The notes: generated by a model not told the origin, from the letters alone. DNA of 64,000 nucleotides from Dryococelus australis (GCA_029891345.1 CM056995.1:212115047-212179046), one strand, 5' to 3'. Shown: positions 11,889 to 27,430, counted from the stretch's first letter. Numbers and translations: made by a program.

Positions 11889-12599
11889 CTACACATCGTT
11901 TGCCATTCCTGAAGATGCAGCATCAGATAAGTCATATGCAACCTTATTACCACTAAAACTGGATCAGCGATGAAGTTTAGCTAATTTGTTGAAGTAATCC
12001 TTATAATAATGTTGTGCGCTCCACTAATAATAATTTATGGATGAAAGCTAGAATTGTTTGCTGCAGAATCTTTCATCAATAATATTGACATTGTATTTTG
12101 TTGTAATTTGAAATTTTGATTTCTTTTTAAATATATCAGAGGAGCATTTAATTTATAAACAGTTAATATCTTTTGAAGTTAATAATTTTATGAAAAGAAA
12201 AACAAATCTTACAAGACTATTTAATTCAAGACTTTTGCTTATAATATTTCCTGATAATTCAGGATTACAATATCATTATTATTGTTTTTATTTGATGACA
12301 TACAATCTTATATGAAAATGGAATTGAAATGAGACATTTATGAATAAGAATATTTAATATTAAGTGTGTGACAGCTGATAGTAGAAATATGAAGCTATCT
12401 GGGGCAATGGTTTAAATTAGCATATTTGTTGAAGTTAACAGTTTCAGAGTTTACTTCTTTAATTTGAAACTAGCTGTTACAATGTCATCTATCATCTGTC
12501 ACCATTCATTAAGACATAAAAAATTATATACGATTTATCTAAGTTTATGGTATTACAAACCTCTATATTCGACTAAAATTGAAACATTGCTTTTATATC

Positions 12600-13535
12600 A
12601 GGAATGCAAGACGCGATGGAAAATTCTTTGAGGTGGATTTACCAGGTATTTAAATGCAAAAAATACCACTGGGAGTGCTGCCAAGAAACCATACTACTTA
12701 TGGCATATTATGCAATCCATACTTATCTTACATCAAATATGGGCCTCAATCTGGAAATCTCTCTTCAAACATTGTGGAAAATGAACTGGAGCAGGCAAGT
12801 ATGCCATAGAATGATGCACTTGAACAAGCGGAACAAGATTATGTGGAACTTGCTAAACCGACATCTACTTGCGGAGGGTCAGGTACTATTGCTAGCATAG
12901 AAACCTCATTCCCTCCCTCTGCTATACGGAATAACGATACTTTAGCGGATGCATCTACATCATCTTGCAGAAGAGCCGTTCGTCTACCTAACAAGTTGGA
13001 TGCCCTTGGAAATGCAGTTACGAAATATTTCTCTACTAAATGGCATTCTAATACTATTATGGCAGAAAATAATACCGACTTGGAATTCTTCAAAAGCATC
13101 TTGCCTGATATTGCTTACTTTACACCAGCAATGAAAAGACAGTTCAAATGGAAGGTAATAGATTTTATAGACAAAATATGCGAGCAAGATAACAGTGAAA
13201 CCATCATAACTCTACCTGTCACAACGAAAAAAAACTCTTGGCTGCTACAAAAGAATACAAACACGGCGCCCAACCACACCAGGAAGAAATCCGCAATGTC
13301 CCACAATCAAGTATCCTGTATCCCAACTGAAGCTCCAGTGATCCACTCCATATCAAGAACTTCACTGCCCTTCACCTCAACAGTGACTCAAATCCCACCC
13401 ACATCCACACACTCTCCAGGGCCGGAAACATATGATCTTTACTTGGAAACTACTGCAGTACCATCTACTTTGCAACTGAAAATCATTATTTTCATCCTAT
13501 ACAACAGAGCGACAATGGCGACAGTGACGAGTTAG
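12600..13535 (+). pseudogene. MADF-BESS protein of the Harbinger element
   Basis: This would be the DNA-binding accessory protein that PIF/Harbinger transposons carry beside the transposase. The MADF part starts after a possible splice acceptor (TTTTATATCAG at 12590-12600) and shows CKTRWKIL, then GGFTRYLNAKNTTGSAAKKP and YYLWHIMQS, as in MADF domains. One in-frame TGA follows WKIL, and a frame change occurs before YGPQSGNLSSN. From about 12800 the frame is open to 13535. It carries a BESS motif, FFKSILPDIAYFTPAMKRQF, at roughly 13080-13140, followed by a Ser/Thr/Pro-rich tail. The first exon was not located. Non-functional copy; family assignment is good, exact gene model is not. Confidence 0.7.
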
Positions 13536-14272
13536 ACTACCACTCAGAAGGACATGGGAATGTGCATCGCCAATGAAGTGAACAGTTCCACATTTCCTTA
13601 AAAAGGTTAACTTCATAATGTTTAGTGCATTTATGTCTTGTGGAACTTCATTACTTGGACCTAGGTATACTTAAAGGTTTCAGTTCAGTATGGAGGCAGC
13701 AAATGTTAATTGTCTTACGTAATTAAAACTAAGTACGAAATCTGCTTACTTTTCATTATTACGTAGTAGTTATTTTATCTTACCTCAAAAATATAAGTGA
13801 ATGTTCCTCCACAACAACTCTATGATAGTTCGTATCTTGAAAGTGCATTTCTGTTTTCATGACACCTGCCAGTTTCTTTAAAGTGTCTATTTCCATTCTG
13901 TTATACGACTGAAACTTCAGCGGGTGCGATAGTATTTGTTGCTAAACTAACTAAGTATGCGCTGTGACTGCCTTACATTACACCAACATGGATGACTCCA
14001 GATGCGCTGTTTTCTTCTCCTATGTCCCCTGGTAACCACTGCTAATGTAAGCATATCATCGTCGGATGACATCCGGAACACTGTTGATGACGATACGACA
14101 CATAGGACACGTTTCGCAATGCTTCTTGTACTGGCTACATTGGTGTGAAAGCTTGTGCTACGTAGCTCAGAGGAACGGTAGATTGCTACTTGCGACCTGC
14201 TGCTAGGAAGCAATAGCGCTACTTCGGTGTGAAAGTTGTCTAATAGCAACATTGGCACCTGCGCCAAGTTTA

Positions 14273-15759
14273 CAATCGCCTCTACGAACAAAATACTTAT
14301 CTTGCAGTCTTTTCACTGTGTAAGTTGTTCTGTGAGACTTAAAGCAGAGACCGTTGGAGTTAATTGGTATAATGTCTGTAGTGAAGTCCATTGCAGGTAT
14401 CTATCCCAGATTCGTGTTAATTAAATTAGTATTTTATTTAATGCAGCAGGTTGGAAAAGCATTTTCAGCCATGTTGAGAAACTCTCCTAAGATGATTTTT
14501 CTAGCAAGCATGGCGTGACGAATTGAATGTACCATTCTGACTTCGTCTGAAGTTTGTCTTGTTTCTCGGAAGTAAACGTACTGAGAACACATTAAATATA
14601 TTCGCATTTAAACATGTATTTATAACATAAAACAACGCAGTTATTACGATACGGTAGGCGGACAACTTAATAGGTTGATAGGGCTTTTGGCAACTGATAA
14701 ATATAAACAACCAGGTTCCAGCTGCGTATTTCGCATGATGTAGTTAACAAAATAAACCAATTCATATAATGGTTAATGCGATTCATCCAAATTCACTGGA
14801 TTGAGGTTTAAAATTTGAATAGTAAATAATGCAAAAATAAAATTAGTGCTAAAAGGCTTAATTAAGTAATACCAATTAAGTTTATAGAATTCATTGAAGT
14901 TTATAGAATTTGTCTTTTGCTGTTACATTGTTGCATACCTGTGTTTGAAATACTCCCTTTGCAGACAATTTACCACAGTGATTTTACATGTGAGACTAAT
15001 GCTCTTCATGATTAAAAAAAAAATATTGTTTCAATTATGTGTTACACATTACGAATTATTTATAAAAATTTAAAACACACATTTTAGTTCGTTCGTGTGT
15101 GTTATTTTTTAATTTATAAACATTTAAAATTCAAAATGGCAATGTGCAAAAATACCGAATTTCAAGAGCTTTAAACTAATATATAACTGCAATTTTCAAA
15201 AAGCCTCACGGCTCTTGCCAACCAAATATATTGTATTTTTTTTTTTTAAACTACAGAATCTGTACTCTAAAAACTCGTTGTGTTGTTAGACTAAAGATTA
15301 TTCTCTTACTTCACATCTTTTCCATGACTTACGAAGAAAAAATTGCTCGAAGAATATGTAAATGACAATGATTTAGAATCTACGGTTATTGAATCATCTC
15401 CACATCTCCAAAAGTCGGAAGATGTGAGTGTTACTTAATGAAAGGATTGACTTTTATTAATGTCAATATAAAATTCTGTCTTTCAGAAAAGCTTGACTAG
15501 CTTTTTCAGTGAGAATTTCCCCTACGCGTTTGCTTTCCACAGGAAATCTAACTAAACTGTTTTTGGGTATGAAATTGTTTTTACGGCAGTTCTACAAGAA
15601 AAAGAGATGATCCTAGCTTCTTTGCAGATTGCAGTTTTCTGACTAAAAAGTGCAGTCCGGTTCCATAGCAGTTTAGAGACCATGGTGTATTACGATTACT
15701 GTAGCATTTCAAACTGACTGCGATTATTGCTGAACATAAGTAAAAACCCTCATGGTCGG
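14273..15759. other. AT-rich stretch without genes
   Basis: No coding frame, RNA gene or repeat boundary could be supported. Homopolymer A/T runs occur near 15010 and 15235. Confidence 0.5.
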
Positions 15760-16121
15760 AAGTTAAGGCCACGATCTCCCATTTCTACAGCTTGTGCGAG
15801 AGTTAATTTTTTGAACCCAAACCGGAGTCTATATTGTAAAATCCTCTTATAGTTTTGTGGCAAATTGTTTTTAATATGTAGTGTAATTTTTTCAACCCAA
15901 AAATCTTTATACTTCTATCCAGTTAATTAACTAATGAAAAATTTTGTTTTTTTAATAATTAGTTAAAGTTATATAGTTTTTGTGTTGAAAAAATTAGACT
16001 ACATAATGAAAACCATTTGTAATAAAATTGTATGACGATTTTACGATATCGGCTCACGTATTGGTTAAAAAATAACAATTCTCGCAAAAGCTGTAGAAAT
16101 GGAAGATCGTGACCTTGAAGT
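15760..16121. mobile_element. Long foldback element (~170-bp arms)
   Basis: The left arm 15760-15934 and right arm 15951-16121 are reverse complements for their whole length, at roughly three-quarters identity by eye, with a loop of about 16 bases. Shared blocks include CCATTTCTACAGCTT, ATGTAGT-TAATTTTTTCAAC and CACGATCT. Such near-complete hairpins are typical of foldback or snapback miniature transposons. No transposase or target duplication was identified. Superfamily unknown. Confidence 0.75.
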
Positions 16122-16239
16122 TGTAGCTACCTCAACTGCAGTGGCCGTCGGAATATACTCAGTAGCAACAATGACGTGAAATGCACATTGCCCAACAGTT
16201 CATACAGACCAAAATCATAATATTTTTATCACGATGTTC

Positions 16240-16775
16240 GTCACCAGTCTTCAGCAGGCGAGACTGTGGCTCAAGCGAATTGTCCGCAGGGTAGTCGGCA
16301 AGTCGCAACGCCGGAGGTCGGACCTAACCCTGCCACATCTAACGTCGTTTCCCATTTGCTTGTTGACACTCGCGCTGCTCACCGACGCAGTTCTAGTTGG
16401 CAAGTGTCCCCGGGTCTGGCGCGCGTGTTGCTCAAACTGGACCTCCACCCCTTCTCAAAGTCCACCGCAATACCCTACGTACCGGGGAGAACTGCTCTCA
16501 AGTCCAGGAGTTGGGCAACTCCGCCGCGCCGGCCGCATCAACTTCAGCCAACGCCTCGTTGGGACGGGGCTTTGTTTACCAACCTGCGATGACAAACAGC
16601 GGGAAGGACGAGCTTTCCGCGGCAGGGCATGGCGAACCTCCTGGAGGCGTGCACGCCAAGGGGAGGTATTGCTGGAGACGAACTCCGCAGGGAAAATCTG
16701 GGTGTGGCTACATCCTAAGAAAATATTTGTTAATTTACCATATCAGTGTAGACGTACAGTAACAAAGCGTGATTC
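16240..16775 (+). other. GC-rich patch, possible decayed or unrecognised exon
   Basis: About 530 bp is far more GC-rich than its flanks and is open in all three plus frames for 300-540 bp. The upstream bases TCTTCAGCAG could be a splice acceptor. The frame from about 16397 encodes a low-complexity Ala/Ser/Gly/Pro-rich segment (ENCSQVQELGNSAAPAAST) that resembles a disordered part of a regulatory protein more than the other frames do. I recognise no domain. GC-rich DNA lacks stops by chance, so a repeat is an equally good explanation. Confidence 0.25.
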
Positions 16776-17079
16776 GTAAAATATTTCTTCATACATGCAT
16801 GGTAACATTCCTACAGTTTCTCGGGAAAGAGTCAAATACGTAGGAAAGTTTCCAACTTTGTGTAGGAGGCAGCTATACTAAACATTCCCACATTTTCAAC
16901 TGGACACGTAGTACTGTTACCATACAATATATAGGTTAAAAACTTCCATTACAGTTTAGGATGTTTACCAGAAAATGTTTTACAGTGTATAGCGGGGACC
17001 CGGTGGTAGGCTTTATATGAACACGTCTGCACTAGCTGGCAATAATTTTCTTTAGGTATATGGGAAAAAAATTAAAGTA

Positions 17080-17314
17080 TAGGCTGTTCACGGTAAAGTG
17101 AGCACTTTTGAAGCCCTAGTTACTTTTTTCTTTCAACGAATTTATATCCTTCCACCACTTGTTAGTATAAACCCTGCCATGTGAGTAATAAACACAGTGT
17201 ATACATTCACCCTACTGAAAACCAAAAGACTAAGACCACAATGAAATGTATTTATTGGTTATTATGTCTGATAATACAGCTTCAAAAAGTGCTCACTTTA
17301 CCGTGAACGGCCTA
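17080..17314. mobile_element. Miniature element family A, copy 2 (complete)
   Basis: A 235-bp element with terminal inverted repeats of about 30 bp: TAGGCTGTTCACGGTAAAGT on the left and its complement ACTTTACCGTGAACGGCCTA on the right, continuing as GAGCACTTTTGAA. TA dinucleotides flank both ends (17078-17079 and 17315-17316), which suggests a Tc1/mariner-type target. No coding capacity. The interior is shorter than in the 417-bp copy at 27.5 kb but shares CTTCCACC and CCTGCCATG-TGAGT words. Confidence 0.85.
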
Positions 17315-18299
17315 TAGTAAACAGTGAGATGTGTGTGCATGAGAGGCCAGCGAGGGTCGAGAGAACCGTAAAGAAGTAACTGGTTAAGTTTAATGTAGAA
17401 TCCCGCAAGGTAGACGACCCGCAAGGTATTACAATAACTCTGTAAGGGCTGTACTATCAACGCCACTCAGGCTTAATGACGCTCAGGTTGTGTGATATTC
17501 TGATTTAATATATAGCCATCTATTTAAATGGTTTTTTGCTCTGCGAGGTCATAAGTGATTGTGATTCATCTTCTGATAATTGAAAATGTGTAGAAATCTA
17601 GCAAACGTGGTATAGATAGTCCTAAGCTATTAAACAGGAATTTACTTTGGAGATGAGTAGTGATTGTTATTTTATGGGTTTAGACACCTTCCCCTCAAAT
17701 ATAGGTTAATGAATTGAAAGTTTAGACTTGCTTGATTATGACTAACAGACGTCCACGTAAACCTCTTGTAAATAGAAGCCAAGGAAGTAAGAAATGTTAT
17801 AGCCAGATGCTCTCAAGGGGGCTATGGGCCCCTTACATCATATGTTAATCTACCATTTCAGCTGACAAGGTAGAACTCCCCTACCCCCTGTATGTTAGAT
17901 CGATGGTTGCAGATATAGAAATGACAATGAAAAACAGCCTGAATTGTGACTATATAAACGGCGTTTGTTGCCGCAACCCTTCAAATACTGGGCGGTACAT
18001 AATTTTTATACGTAAAACTTATTTCCCAATCATTATTAAATTTAATGGGTACCAAAAACTGTTGGATAAACCTGAAAATAACGTAGCAAACTGTAGGAAA
18101 CAATTAACATGAGGAATATTAAACCTCAATATCTGTCATACTTATGTCATAAAAATTAAAGCAACCCTAAATCAAAAATGTTTCATGACTCAGAAGTATG
18201 CCCAAATAGCGTAGAGGCCGAGAGCATAGGCAAGATCTACTCCCTCTAGATGAGACTGGACGCTTTTTTTTTTATTGGCTTAACGTCTACATCGTAGTT
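17315..18299. other. No recognisable feature
   Basis: AT-rich DNA with one short open frame at 17903-18112 that has no recognisable motif and is not called as a gene. Confidence 0.45.
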
Positions 18300-18714
18300 G
18301 TATATACCATTCTAGATTACTTCACACTTTTCTGAAGCCCTACTTGTGTTCTACTTCCAGAATATCCCTCCGCCTCGTTCAAACTAAGCTTAACCGAGTA
18401 TAGAAAATTACACAACAGGGTCAGCGCACCGCATTCGTGCGCACACAGTGTAATAAAATGTTGCATAATAACTATTTGTTACTTGGCATTACCAACACAC
18501 CTATTTTCTCTCTGGTTTTATTCGCATTATTCATAAATTAAATATTAAAATTATAGATAAAATATAAGCAAAATTTCAACTTAACCAAAAATAAGGTATT
18601 TTAACTTTTACAGAAGAATAAAACGTATTTAGGAAACGACCAAGCACGTCATTCGTGGGGTTATTTTTCTAAGGTTTAATTAAAAAAGTGTGAAGAAACC
18701 GTGAATAGACTATA
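18300..18714 (+). mobile_element. Miniature element family B, copy 1
   Basis: The right end, read inwards, is GTCTATTCACGGTTTCTTCA followed by CACTTTT. The left end (18301-18340) has GATTACTTCACACTTTT in the opposite sense. The interior words ATTCGTGCGCACACAGT and AACTATT-GTTAC-TGGC are shared with copies at 27.2 and 29.5 kb. The TTCACGGT core of the ends is shared with family A, so the two families probably used related transposases. Non-coding. Confidence 0.75.
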
Positions 18715-19197
18715 CAACCAATTGAACAAAACCACGTTTATTTAGATCGTGTTATTAGTCACGGAAGTGTCGGAGTATATCACCCTGCAAACGTTACATC
18801 GCCGTTTCCGTCAACGTACTCCCAAAGTCGGTCTTGTTTAAAGACGTGTTCACGTTAGAACTGTTGACAGGGACGGAAGGAGTCCATCCCGATTTTATTC
18901 GCAGTTTCTTCACACTTTTGAATCAAACTTTTGAAATCACCTTGTGTATGGCGTATCACTGCAAAAAATTTTCTGGTAAACTTCCTACATTCTAATTGAA
19001 GTTTTTAACATATACACTGTGTGGTAAGAATACCACACATCAAGCTGTAGATATATAAATGTTTAGCAGTGCTACTAGGGCGTATACAAAATTGAGAACC
19101 TCCCTATGCATTTTACTATTTGTAGAGCTAATGCAGGAACGCTACAATGAATGTATAGAGGAAAACATTACCATTACTGCTTTCTCACTACACATAT
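18715..19197. other. No recognisable feature
   Basis: Unique-looking AT-rich DNA flanking the errantivirus-like element. A loose family B end word (TTCTTCACACTTTTGAATC) occurs near 18918, possibly an old solo end. Confidence 0.4.
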
Positions 19198-19790
19198 TGC
19201 TGTGGCCTGTATTGAGGGGATCAGGTCACGAACTTATAAGGGCGATGGTAGTTGATAGAGGAAAGAGTACTCAGTTACACGAAATACTACTTTTATTCAA
19301 ATCACAATTCTAATACAACAATTACACAGATCGCCCGAGGACGTTACTCCAATGATATAATATCAGTGGTAAAAGATTCAATACAGCAAGTACTAGCTTA
19401 AGGCTTAGTAGGGTGCCCTGACTCAGAAGGAGTCCAATTAATGCCAGTGCCTATCCGTGAGTCTCCGCAACCTATTGCGCCCTAACGGGAGTTATAATTA
19501 CCCTGGACTGTCTCGTCGTCGGCAACGGGAAGACCCGCTCGACTGCGGCTGCGGCTGGCGTCGATCCCGGACCACGGCCCAGTGGTCCTCCTTCAGTGGC
19601 GTCGCTCGGGTGGCTGGATCAAAGATGGCCGCGAGCCGCCATTGTCCCAATCTTATATAGTAGCGACCCCGGTCTTATTACTCTTCCCCCGGGAGAATGT
19701 TTCCGTAACAGCTGGGCTGACTCGTTTAGGTCGCGCATCCCCGCGCACTAGCATGACTCCTGCCAGCCCCAGCTGCTGGTGATCACACCA
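19198..19790 (-). repeat. 3' LTR of the errantivirus-like element
   Basis: 593 bp, TG...CA ends in both readings. On the minus strand it has a TATATAAG promoter box (about 19651-19660) and AATAAA at about 19290. Only 2 of the 9 differences from the partner fall in the first 540 bp; the other 7 are within 19740-19790. Confidence 0.93.
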
Positions 19791-20075
19791 TGGCCCTCCA
19801 TTTCCACAAGACTCATGCGTCCGCGCATGAGAGGACATGGGCCAAACGATGCAGGGGAAGGTACGAGTGAGGCCGGGCCGCTGAAGCAGTATGGCGGCGT
19901 CGCAGTGAAGAGGTAACCCGGGTGCCCTCGGCACAGAATTGCAGAGTGCCACCAGAAGGGGTCTGTCTTGTTCACGGAAGCCGACAGGGTACCACTATAT
20001 AGCGTCCTTCTGCGCACTGCTATTGAAGCTCCCTAGGGCGCTGGAAGTTGCGTGAGACTAGAGATAGCGTTAAAA

Positions 20076-20987
20076 TTACCTAAACTTAATACTTTGGAGA
20101 AGAAGTTTAAATTTAATCATTTTGAGCTGGAAAGCAAGCATTCTGCTATAGGAACAGAGTAATACATAATTATATTCAGAATTGGATAGGTTTAAGTCTA
20201 ACTGATTAATTTTTGGCTCTAACTTTAATAGTTCTTTTGATAACATCGGTCGTGGGACCACCTGTAATGGTAAAAGATTGTTCTGACATACCTGTAAATA
20301 TGTATTGTGCATAATCTCGTCAATAATGTTATTAATTAACTGGAGAACTATACCTATCATCATATGACTTTGAACCTGTGGCATCTCTATTTCATTTAGC
20401 TGTGTATTAAAGTTATTTACCATGTAATAAAAATTACGTAAAATAGAATTAATTTTCATGTCATCTTGATTCTTAATTTCAGACACACTGTGGGTGGTGA
20501 GGTTTAAGTTGCTAATTGAAGATCTTACTTTATTTTGGATTTCATTGATTTGCATAGCTAGCATCTCCTCATTTGATAGCAATGATTTTAAATGACGAGT
20601 GGTTAGGATGTCATAACACCATGTTGCGACGTCGCCAAGGAAGGTTAGGGATCTTTTATTTCTTTTAGGAATGGACACTTCAGCCATGAATTGCTGAACA
20701 ATATTAACAGAAGTATAATTAAAAATTTGGCGTAGTTTATCTGCTTCCCTGCAGGTGGTAGAATTTATGACGGCGCAGGTGCTGTGGAAACACACCTCAA
20801 CATTGGTCGGTGTCCTGGGTTGTTGCAGTGGTAGCATGAATAAAAGTAGAACGGTTTCTTCGTACTGTAGCTGTGGCATCAGCTCCACGAAGTAGACACC
20901 ATGGTGTGTTTTGTAAAGCTGTTCCTCTGCTGCATTCACTGAAAACCCCAGTACAAGTACCACTGCACAGAATGTTTCAAGGTCCAT
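20076..20987 (-). CDS. env: Envelope (F-like) glycoprotein of the errantivirus-like element
   Basis: A 303-residue open frame in the env position, just inside the 3' LTR. In relatives the product is a membrane fusion protein related to baculovirus F. Visible parts are an N-terminal signal-peptide-like hydrophobic stretch (residues 5-19), a furin-type site RNKR at 109-112 followed by a fusion-peptide-like SLTFLGDVATWCYDI, and a long helical region with many N-x-S/T sites. It is shorter than usual for the family, and no C-terminal membrane anchor is seen in the frame. In this family env is expressed from a spliced RNA. It is part of a broken element. Confidence 0.8.
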   Translation of the reverse strand: MDLETFCAVVLVLGFSVNAAEEQLYKTHHGVYFVELMPQLQYEETVLLLFMLPLQQPRTPTNVEVCFHSTCAVINSTTCREADKLRQIFNYTSVNIVQQFMAEVSIPKRNKRSLTFLGDVATWCYDILTTRHLKSLLSNEEMLAMQINEIQNKVRSSISNLNLTTHSVSEIKNQDDMKINSILRNFYYMVNNFNTQLNEIEMPQVQSHMMIGIVLQLINNIIDEIMHNTYLQVCQNNLLPLQVVPRPMLSKELLKLEPKINQLDLNLSNSEYNYVLLCSYSRMLAFQLKMIKFKLLLQSIKFR

Positions 20988-21099
20988 TCTGGAAATGGAT
21001 TAAGCCTCCCTTCCTGTAACATAAGGATGTGCATTAAATCCTAGCATTAGCAGGTTTTAAGTTGTGGGTACTCACTGTATCTATTTTAATATGTCCCCT

Positions 21100-24700
<3,601 letters not shown>

Positions 24701-26557
24701 GATTTGGTGTCCGAATTGCCTGCTGAGCGGGGCCATCGCTTCCTTGTTTAAGCACGTGTCATGTTTCATGGGGACCTCACAATGTTGATAACGGCGTGTG
24801 GCCTTGTGGGTGTGTATTCCTTCTGCATTCTCCTTTTCTGTCCTGGTTTTTGGTCCTTGAAACGTGATATGAGAAGTTAGTTTGTTTTCAAGATTACCTG
24901 ATTGAGGCATCTGTATATGCGTGGGTTTTGCTTGTCTTGACTGAACAAAATCATCGCTTTTTGCATTGAATCTCACGTTTTCCACGTGATATCTATTTGG
25001 CACCAGTTTCTAAAATAATGCCTTACGTGCATTAACGATGCGTGGGGCCTTTATGTCTGGCAGGACTTGTCTTTCTGTCTGGCTTTAGCGACGCGATTTA
25101 CCCTGGTGACGTGCCTTGGAAGTACACACGTCCCTTAACATTGACATTGACAACAACCTTGAATTGACATTCAATTCTTGTGCCAGGGCGGCTAACTGAA
25201 CCTTCAATATCTTAATTTCTGCCTGGAGTTTTGTGTGTTCTGCAATTTGAGTGTGGTTTTCCACGAGTTGCTTGTAACGATGGATTCCAACACAATAGTA
25301 TTTAAATTGTGGAGCATTTATTGACGTGTCATTTTGTAAGGATATCAATTTGTTGACAATTGTTGGCAGTAACGATTTGCAAATGATTTTTATTAGCATT
25401 GCTTCTTACAAGTGTGGGTCGCCCTTATTTTGGTAGAAAATGAGTATTTCTATGTGTACCTGGCAACTTTCGTTTTCTTTTGTGTTTTTGTGTGGAGCAG
25501 ATGTTTATACTTTTCCGTGTAGTCTATGAGTATGGATGTTGTACGCAATTTAGTTTCATTATGTTGCCATGCAAACTCTCCTGCATGTGTGTCGTATAGG
25601 TTTTCGTATGCCCTCTCAGCAGTGCCTTGTAAATAAAATGTTAGGCATCTGTGTTTTTCTATTTCGCCCCACCCATTGATTTCTCTGGCGGCGTTGAACG
25701 TCTCCAGAAAATCGTGAACGTGTTCGTTATTCTCCCCTGAAAATGTGGGGAGAGAGTCTGGGTACTCTAAAATGTACTGTGGTGGCTGTGTTGTGTCAGG
25801 TGGTTCTTGTACTTGATTGTGGAATAGTCTAATTCTGCATTATGTTGTGTGAATGAAGTGTGTTCTAAGTCAATCGAGTCTGTGTTCTCCATGGGTAACT
25901 CGGGGTGGTGTGTATTTTTGGCTTGTAGTGTGTGCTTGGCATCGCTTAAATCAAGTGTTGCGTGTTTTATGAATTTCCTAATTGATTTGGACGTAGATTT
26001 CAGTGGCTAACTCATGACCTCATATCAATATGTAACTGTGTAGTTGAGCCTTAATTCCTAACATGCACACACGAATCTTTTATAAAATGAATTTACACCC
26101 CGAGCAATCCCTTGTGGAAATTTGCATCTAGCACAAAGTAAAACGGCCTGAAGAGCAGTGTCGTGGCTTAACATGCAAGAACAGTTTAAAAGCATAAGCA
26201 CACACTCTCTGATCTACAATACAATGGGCGACTTGTACGGCCGTGAATTTGGCGACGCAGTAAACTTGCGTGCGTGCCCTGAAGCGGTCACGATTTGCTG
26301 AATAGCAATACTGCTGGCGTTGAATGAGCACTTTCAACGTCACTATTGTTTACTACGGCTTTAAACACGTTCTCTGCCTGAATGGCTTTACACTGTACAT
26401 TGGCAGGGTGTGCAAACCCTGTGGGGTGGTGGGGATCGAGAGGCATCTTCCTTATGTCTTGTATTAAGAGATTTACAGATTTTTAGTAGTTTTAAATTGT
26501 AATTGTAATTGCAGCAACCTAAAAGGGAAGGTTGGAAGTGCCGGTGTCTCCTCTATT

Positions 26558-27150
26558 TGCTGTGGCCTGTATTGAGGGGATCAGATCACGAACTTATAAG
26601 GGCGATGGTAGTTGATAGAGGAAAGAGTACTCAGTTACACGAAATACTACTTTTATTCAAATCACAATTCTAATACAACAATTACACAGATCGCCCGAGG
26701 ACGTTACTCCAATGATATAATATCAGTGGTAAAAGATTCAATACAGCAAGTACTAGCTTAAGGCTTAGTAGGGTGCCCTGACTCAGAAGGAGTCCAATTA
26801 ATGCCAGTGCCTATCCGTGAGTCTCCGCAACCTATTGCGCCCTAACGGGAGTTATAATTACCCTGGACTGTCTCGTCGTCGGCAACGGGAAGACCCGCTC
26901 GACTGCGGCTGCGGCTGGCGTCGATCCCGGACCACGGCCCAGTGGTCCTCCTTCAGTGGCGTCGCTCGGGTGGCTGGATCAAAGATGGCCGCGAGCCGCC
27001 ATTGTCCCAATCTTATATAGTAGCGACCCCGGTCTTATTACTCTTCCCCCGGGAGAATGTTTCCGTAACAGCTGGGCTGACTTGTTTAGGTCGCGCATCC
27101 CCGCGCGCTCGCACGTCTCCTACCAGCCCCAGCTACTGGTGATTACACCA
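26558..27150 (-). repeat. 5' LTR of the errantivirus-like element
   Basis: 593 bp, direct partner of 19198-19790, with offset exactly 7360 bp throughout and no indels. It carries the same TATATAAG and AATAAA signals on the minus strand. Its outer 50 bp hold most of the differences between the pair. Confidence 0.93.
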
Positions 27151-27189
27151 GTATACACTGGTATGGTAAATTTCCGAGTAATTTCTTAG

Positions 27190-27430
27190 AGTGTATATCA
27201 CAAGCATAAAAGTAACTTCTTTTCGTTAATTTGAAATGTTATTTATATTTTATCTCTACATTATAATGCTTCTTTTTAAATTCGTTATACTAGTATAAAT
27301 AAAACAGTGAAAAAAACACGTGTGCTGGTAGCGCCTAGTAAGAAATAATTCTTTTGAAAAATATTATTACAACTGAGTGCGCACGAATGAGGTGAGTGGT
27401 TCTTTGGTGTATTTTTAAAGACTCAGTTAA
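27190..27430 (-). mobile_element. Miniature element family B, copy 2 (partial)
   Basis: On the minus strand the words AAATACACCAAAG, CATTCGTGCGCACTCAGT and TTACTAGGCGCTA match the interior of the family B copy at 29.5 kb in the same order. The terminal repeats are lost or too diverged. It lies between the errantivirus LTR and a family A copy. Confidence 0.65.

Larger units (their letters stand above)
10188..14272 (+). mobile_element. PIF/Harbinger-like DNA transposon, decayed
   Basis: The ends share inverted sequence: CTTTCACACCGAAGTAGC near 10251 and its reverse complement near 14240, each followed inward by a palindromic patch with TGCTTCC and AGCACGTAGC or similar. Left flank TTAAGGCGCC and right flank GGCGCAGGTGCC (minus) may be the outer termini, with 3-bp TTA/TAA-type target sites typical of the superfamily. 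The interior holds a MADF-BESS gene, the usual companion of PIF/Harbinger transposases. No DDE transposase was recognised, so the copy cannot move by itself. A TATAAATAG at 10373 could be its promoter. Confidence 0.6.

Noticed and set aside
11621-11973. Overlapping open frames of 60-111 codons on both strands
   Set aside because: They run through the GA/GT microsatellite and consist of Arg-Glu or Leu-Ser repeats; no coding evidence.
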